Source of the DNA: Luidia sarsii
Taxonomy: Eukaryota; Echinodermata; Asteroidea; Paxillosida; Luidiidae
Length of the DNA: 64,000 nt
Direction of reading: 5' to 3'
Assembly: GCA_949987565.1 (NCBI GenBank)
Contig: OX465111.1
Location: forward strand, 12,966,716-13,030,715
How positions within the stretch are numbered: position 1 is the first letter of the stretch; every line of letters begins with the position of its first letter. Shown here piece by piece: positions 60,051 through 64,000 of this stretch. The position numbers and the translations under genes are program-made. The notes below the pieces were generated by a model. It saw nothing but the letters and a program-made list of their open reading frames with translations, did not search any database and had not been told where the DNA came from.

Positions 60051-61896
60051 TTCGATTTCAAAAATCTTAACACTCGGAGATAGCTTATTCCAAGGGCTTT
60101 GTGCATGCCAAGATTTAGCTTCGTCAACAAAATATTAAATTAAATAATGACAAGGGAAGGTCACACTGAACATTCAAAGGTTGGTGATCATCCTGCCAGA
60201 CCTGTTAGGTCATCCTCCCGGACCTGTTTTTGTTATTCTGTCAGAGTAGGTTACTTTGCCTGATGATAAAATCGTCCAAACATGTTCGATTTTAAAAATC
60301 TTAACACTTGGAGATTGTTTATTTCAAGGGCTCTTGGCATGCCAACATTTACTCTTGTCAACCAAATAATAAATGAGATATAACTTACAAAGTGTATTTT
60401 TCTGTCCAGTCACACTCAACCGTCTGTTATCTGCGGGGCTACACACACACACAAGCCCTCTCGTCAATACAGGGCAGGTCACTTTGCTTGATGATAAAAT
60501 TGTCCAAACATGTTCGATTTCAAAAATCTTAACACTCGGAGATAGCTTATTCCAAGGGCTTTGTGCATGCTAAGATTTAGCTTCGTCAACAAAATATTAA
60601 CTGAAATAATGACAAGGGAAGGTCATACTGAACATTCAAAGGTTGGTGATCATGCTGCCAGACCTGTTAGGTCATCCTCCCAGACCTGTTTTTGTTATTC
60701 TCTCAGAGTAGGTTACTTTGCCTAATGATAAAATCGTCCAAACATGTTCGATTTTAGAAATCTTAACACTTGGAGATTGGTTATTCCAAGGACTCTTGGC
60801 ATGCCAAAATTTACTCTTGTCAACCAAATAATAAATGAGATATAACTTACAAAGTGTATTTTTCTGTCCAGTCACACTCAACCGTCTGTTATCTGCGGGG
60901 CTACACACACACACAAGCCCTCTCGTCAATACAGGGCAGGTCACTTTGCTTGATGATAAAATCGTCCAAACATGTTCGATTTCAACAATCTTAACACTCG
61001 GAGATAGCTTATTCCAAGGGCTTTGTGCATGCTAAGATTTAGCTTCGTCAACAAAATATTAACTGAAATAATGACAAGGGAAGGTCACACTGAACATTCT
61101 AAGGTTGGTGATCATCCTGCCAGACCTGTTAGGTCATCCTCCCAGACCTGTTTTTGTTATTCTCTCAGAGTAGGTTACTTTGCCTAATGATAAAATCGTC
61201 CAAACATGTTCGATGTTAGAAATCTTAAAACTTGGAGATTGGTTATTCCAAGGGCTCTTGGCATGCCAAAAATTACTCTTGTCAACCAAATATTAAATGA
61301 GATAGAACTTACAAAGTGTATTTGTTTCTGTCCAGGCAAACTCCACCGTCTGTTATCTGCGGGTCTACACACACACAAGCCCTCTCGTCAATACAGGGTA
61401 GGTCACTTTGCTTGATGATAAAATCGTCCAAACTTGTTCGATTTCAGAAATCTTAACACTCGGAGATAGCTTATTCCAAGGACTCTTAGCATGCCAAAAT
61501 TTACTCTTGTCAACCAAATATTAAATGAGATAGAACTTACAAAGTGTATTTTTCTGTCCAGGCACACTCCACCGTCTGTTATCTGCGGGTCTACACACAC
61601 ACAAGCCCTCTCGTCAATACAGGGTAGGTCACTTTGCTTGATGATAAAATCGTCCAAACTTGGTCGATTTCAAAAATCTTAACACTCGGAGATAGCTTAT
61701 TCCAAGGGCTTTGTGCATGCCAAGATTTAGCTTCGTCAACAAAATATTAACTGAAATAATGACAAGGGAAGGTCACACTGAACATTCTAAGGTTGGTGAT
61801 CATCCTGCCAGACCTGTTAGGTCATCCTCCCAGACCTGTTTTTGTTATTCTCTCAGAGTAGGTTACTTTGCCTAATGATAAAATCGTCCAAACATG
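59369..61896. repeat. 2528-bp HOR, copy 1 (11 monomers)
   Basis: Order: Af Ac Ah B A43 B A43 B Af Ac B. It overlaps the end of the 5750-bp copy 2. Markers: CAATATAGGG in Ah, CCAACATTT in A43 60285, AAAATTGTCC before B 60513, GGTCATACTG in B 60513, TTTCAACAATC in B 60975, and a GTCGAT start in B 61663 (shared with B 53385). The 61209-62578 stretch also matches 52931-54300 at offset 8278. Confidence 0.91.
60285..60512. repeat. Subtype A43, 228 bp: A4-type left and middle with A3-type AC run
   Basis: A43 joins ATTTTTCTGTCCAGTCAC with the A3-type GCGGGGCTAC, expanded AC run and GGGCAGG, and ends AAACATG. Copies: 60285, 60747, 62813, 63275. Those at 60285 and 62813 keep the divergent GATTGTTTATTTC and CCAACATTT on the left, while 60747 and 63275 have GATTGGTTATTCC and CCAAAATTT. 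All four have AAATAATAAATG. It occurs only in the last 4 kb. Confidence 0.88.
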
Positions 61897-64000
61897 TTCG
61901 ATGTTAGAAATCTTAAAACTTGGAGATTGGTTATTCCAAGGGCTCTTGGCATGCCAAAAATTACTCTTGTCAACCAAATATTAAATGAGATAGAACTTAC
62001 AAAGTGTATTTGTTTCTGTCCAGGCAAACTCCACCGTCTGTTATCTGCGGGTCTACACACACACAAGCCCTCTCGTCAATACAGGGTAGGTCACTTTGCT
62101 TGATGATAAAATCGTCCAAACTTGTTCGATTTCAGAAATCTTAACACTCGGAGATAGCTTATTCCAAGGACTCTTAGCATGCCAAAATTTACTCTTGTCA
62201 ACCAAATATTAAATGAGATATAACTTACAAAGTGTATTTTTCTGTCCAGGCACACTCCACCGTCTGTTATCTGCGGGTCTACACACACACAAGCCCTCTC
62301 GTCAATACAGGGTAGGTCACTTTGCTTGATGAAAAAATCGTCCAAACTTGTTCGATTTCAAAAATATTAACACTCGGAGATAGCTTATTCCAAGGACTCT
62401 TAGCATGCCAAAATTTACTCTTGTCAACCAAATATTAAATGAGATAGAACTTACAAAGTGTATTTGTTTCTGTCCAGGCAAACTCCACCGTCTGTTATCT
62501 GCGGGTCTACACACACACAAGCCCTCTCGTCAATATAGGGTAGGTCACTTTGCTTGATGATAAAATCGTCCAAACTTGTTCGATTTCAAAAATCTTAACA
62601 CTCGGAGATAGCTTATTCCAAGGGCTTTGTGCATGCCAAGATTTAGCTTCGTCAACAAAATATTAAATTAAATAATGACAAGGGAAGGTCACACTGAACA
62701 TTCAAAGGTTGGTGATCATCCTGCCAGACCTGTTAGGTCATCCTCCCGGACCTGTTTTTGTTATTCTGTCAGAGTAGGTTACTTTGCCTGATGATAAAAT
62801 CGTCCAAACATGTTCGATTTTAAAAATCTTAACACTTGGAGATTGTTTATTTCAAGGGCTCTTGGCATGCCAACATTTACTCTTGTCAACCAAATAATAA
62901 ATGAGATATAACTTACAAAGTGTATTTTTCTGTCCAGTCACACTCAACCGTCTGTTATCTGCGGGGCTACACACACACACAAGCCCTCTCGTCAATACAG
63001 GGCAGGTCACTTTGCTTGATGATAAAATTGTCCAAACATGTTCGATTTCAAAAATCTTAACACTCGGAGATAGCTTATTCCAAGGGCTTTGTGCATGCTA
63101 AGATTTAGCTTCGTCAACAAAATATTAACTGAAATAATGACAAGGGAAGGTCATACTGAACATTCAAAGGTTGGTGATCATGCTGCCAGACCTGTTAGGT
63201 CATCCTCCCAGACCTGTTTTTGTTATTCTCTCAGAGTAGGTTACTTTGCCTAATGATAAAATCGTCCAAACATGTTCGATTTTAGAAATCTTAACACTTG
63301 GAGATTGGTTATTCCAAGGACTCTTGGCATGCCAAAATTTACTCTTGTCAACCAAATAATAAATGAGATATAACTTACAAAGTGTATTTTTCTGTCCAGT
63401 CACACTCAACCGTCTGTTATCTGCGGGGCTACACACACACACAAGCCCTCTCGTCAATACAGGGCAGGTCACTTTGCTTGATGATAAAATCGTCCAAACA
63501 TGTTCGATTTCAACAATCTTAACACTCGGAGATAGCTTATTCCAAGGGCTTTGTGCATGCTAAGATTTAGCTTCGTCCACAAAATATTAACTGAAATAAT
63601 GACAAGGGAAGGTCATACTGAACATTCAAAGGTTGGTGATCATGCTGCCAGACCTGTTAGGTCATCCTCCCAGACCTGTTTTTGTTATTCTCTCAGAGTA
63701 GGTTACTTTGCCTAATGATAAAATCGTCCAAACATGTTCGATTTTAGAAATGTTAACACTTGGAGATTGGTTATTCCACGGACTCTTAGCATGCCCAAAT
63801 TTACTCTTGTCAACCAAATATTAAATGAGATAGAACTTACAAAGTGTATTTTTCTGTCCAGGCACACTCCACCGTCTGTTATCTGCGGGTCTACACACAC
63901 ACAAGCCCTCTTGTCAATACAGGGTAGGTCACTTTGCTTGATGATAAAATCGTCCAAACTTGTTCGATTTCAAAAATCTTAACACTCGGAGATAGCTTAT
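61897..64000. repeat. 2528-bp HOR, copy 2, cut by the window end
   Basis: Order: Af Ac Ah B A43 B A43 B Av, then a 38-bp start of another monomer at 63963. It follows copy 1 through A43 63275 and the left part of B 63503 (TTTCAACAATC), then departs: the right part of B 63503 has GGTCATACTG and CATGCTGCC, like B 63041, and the next monomer is Av instead of Af. B 63503 also has a private CTTCGTCCAC. Confidence 0.9.

Larger units (their letters stand above)
1..64000. repeat. Two-family satellite DNA array filling the whole window
   Basis: Every base belongs to head-to-tail monomers of 226, 228 or 234 bp, all in the same orientation. I placed boundaries at the recurring TTCGAT (GTCGAT at 53385 and 61663). 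This gives 113 B monomers (234 bp), 115 A monomers of 228 bp and 50 of 226 bp, which sum exactly to 63,962 bp; the last 38 bases start another monomer. No stretch of unique sequence, transposon, inversion or gap was seen. Copies within a subtype usually differ by a few substitutions. Organisation into higher-order repeats points to eukaryotic heterochromatin, possibly a centromere, but location and species cannot be read from the sequence. The family was not recognised. Confidence 0.97.

Noticed and set aside
60672..60944. The longest open frame (90 codons, minus strand, repeated at 63200-63472)
   Set aside because: It arises only because the B-A43 junction removes a stop in this frame. It spans two monomers and has no similarity I recognise.
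1..64000. CRISPR array
   Set aside because: Repeat units are 226-234 bp with no unique spacers between short repeats, and no cas-like gene is present.
1..64000. Alpha satellite or another well-known satellite
   Set aside because: Monomer lengths and sequence do not fit the 171-bp alpha satellite or any family I can recall; no assignment is made.

Overview
The whole 64 kb window is one uninterrupted tandem satellite array, with no gene, RNA gene, transposon, CRISPR array or unique sequence in it. Both window edges lie inside the array. A homogeneous array this long, with nested higher-order repeats (HORs), is typical of eukaryotic centromeric, pericentromeric or subtelomeric heterochromatin. 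That placement is inference: I do not recognise the satellite family and cannot name the organism. GC is about 39% (counted on one monomer of each family).

Cutting at the recurring TTCGAT gives 278 complete monomers plus a 38-base partial one. There are two related families. Family B is 234 bp (113 copies). Family A is 228 bp (115 copies) or 226 bp (50 copies). These counts add up exactly to 63,962 bp, so length is strictly quantised. A and B share about 96 bp at their 5' ends and about 40 bp at their 3' ends, which are contiguous across the junction in tandem. They differ in a central block of about 90-100 bp. B never follows B; each B is followed by one, two or three A monomers. Subtypes used below: Aa, Af, At, Ah, A3, A43 (all 228 bp); Ac, Ad, Av, A4, A4v (226 bp); Bx (234 bp recombinant).

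Layout from left to right: 1-7602, a 3.2 kb HOR in two copies, the second with an extra B-Ad dimer; 7369-17488, an eight-monomer 1840 bp HOR with optional inserted dimers; 17489-29688, short local duplications of 690, 1376 and 1846 bp; 29689-47864, a near-perfect 4140 bp tandem duplication inside a longer ~10 kb shared segment, then a 1838 bp duplication; 48551-60050, two 5750 bp copies of 25 monomers each; 59369-64000, a 2528 bp unit, second copy cut by the window end.

Almost every A that directly follows an A carries a B-like 5' end, and several hybrid monomers switch type at or near a GCATGC palindrome. The simplest reading is an ancestral strict (B-A)n dimer array of 460-462 bp, reshaped by unequal crossovers that remove or add whole monomers. 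Open frames of 60-90 codons occur on both strands in nearly every monomer, but I treat them as by-products of the repeat, not genes.
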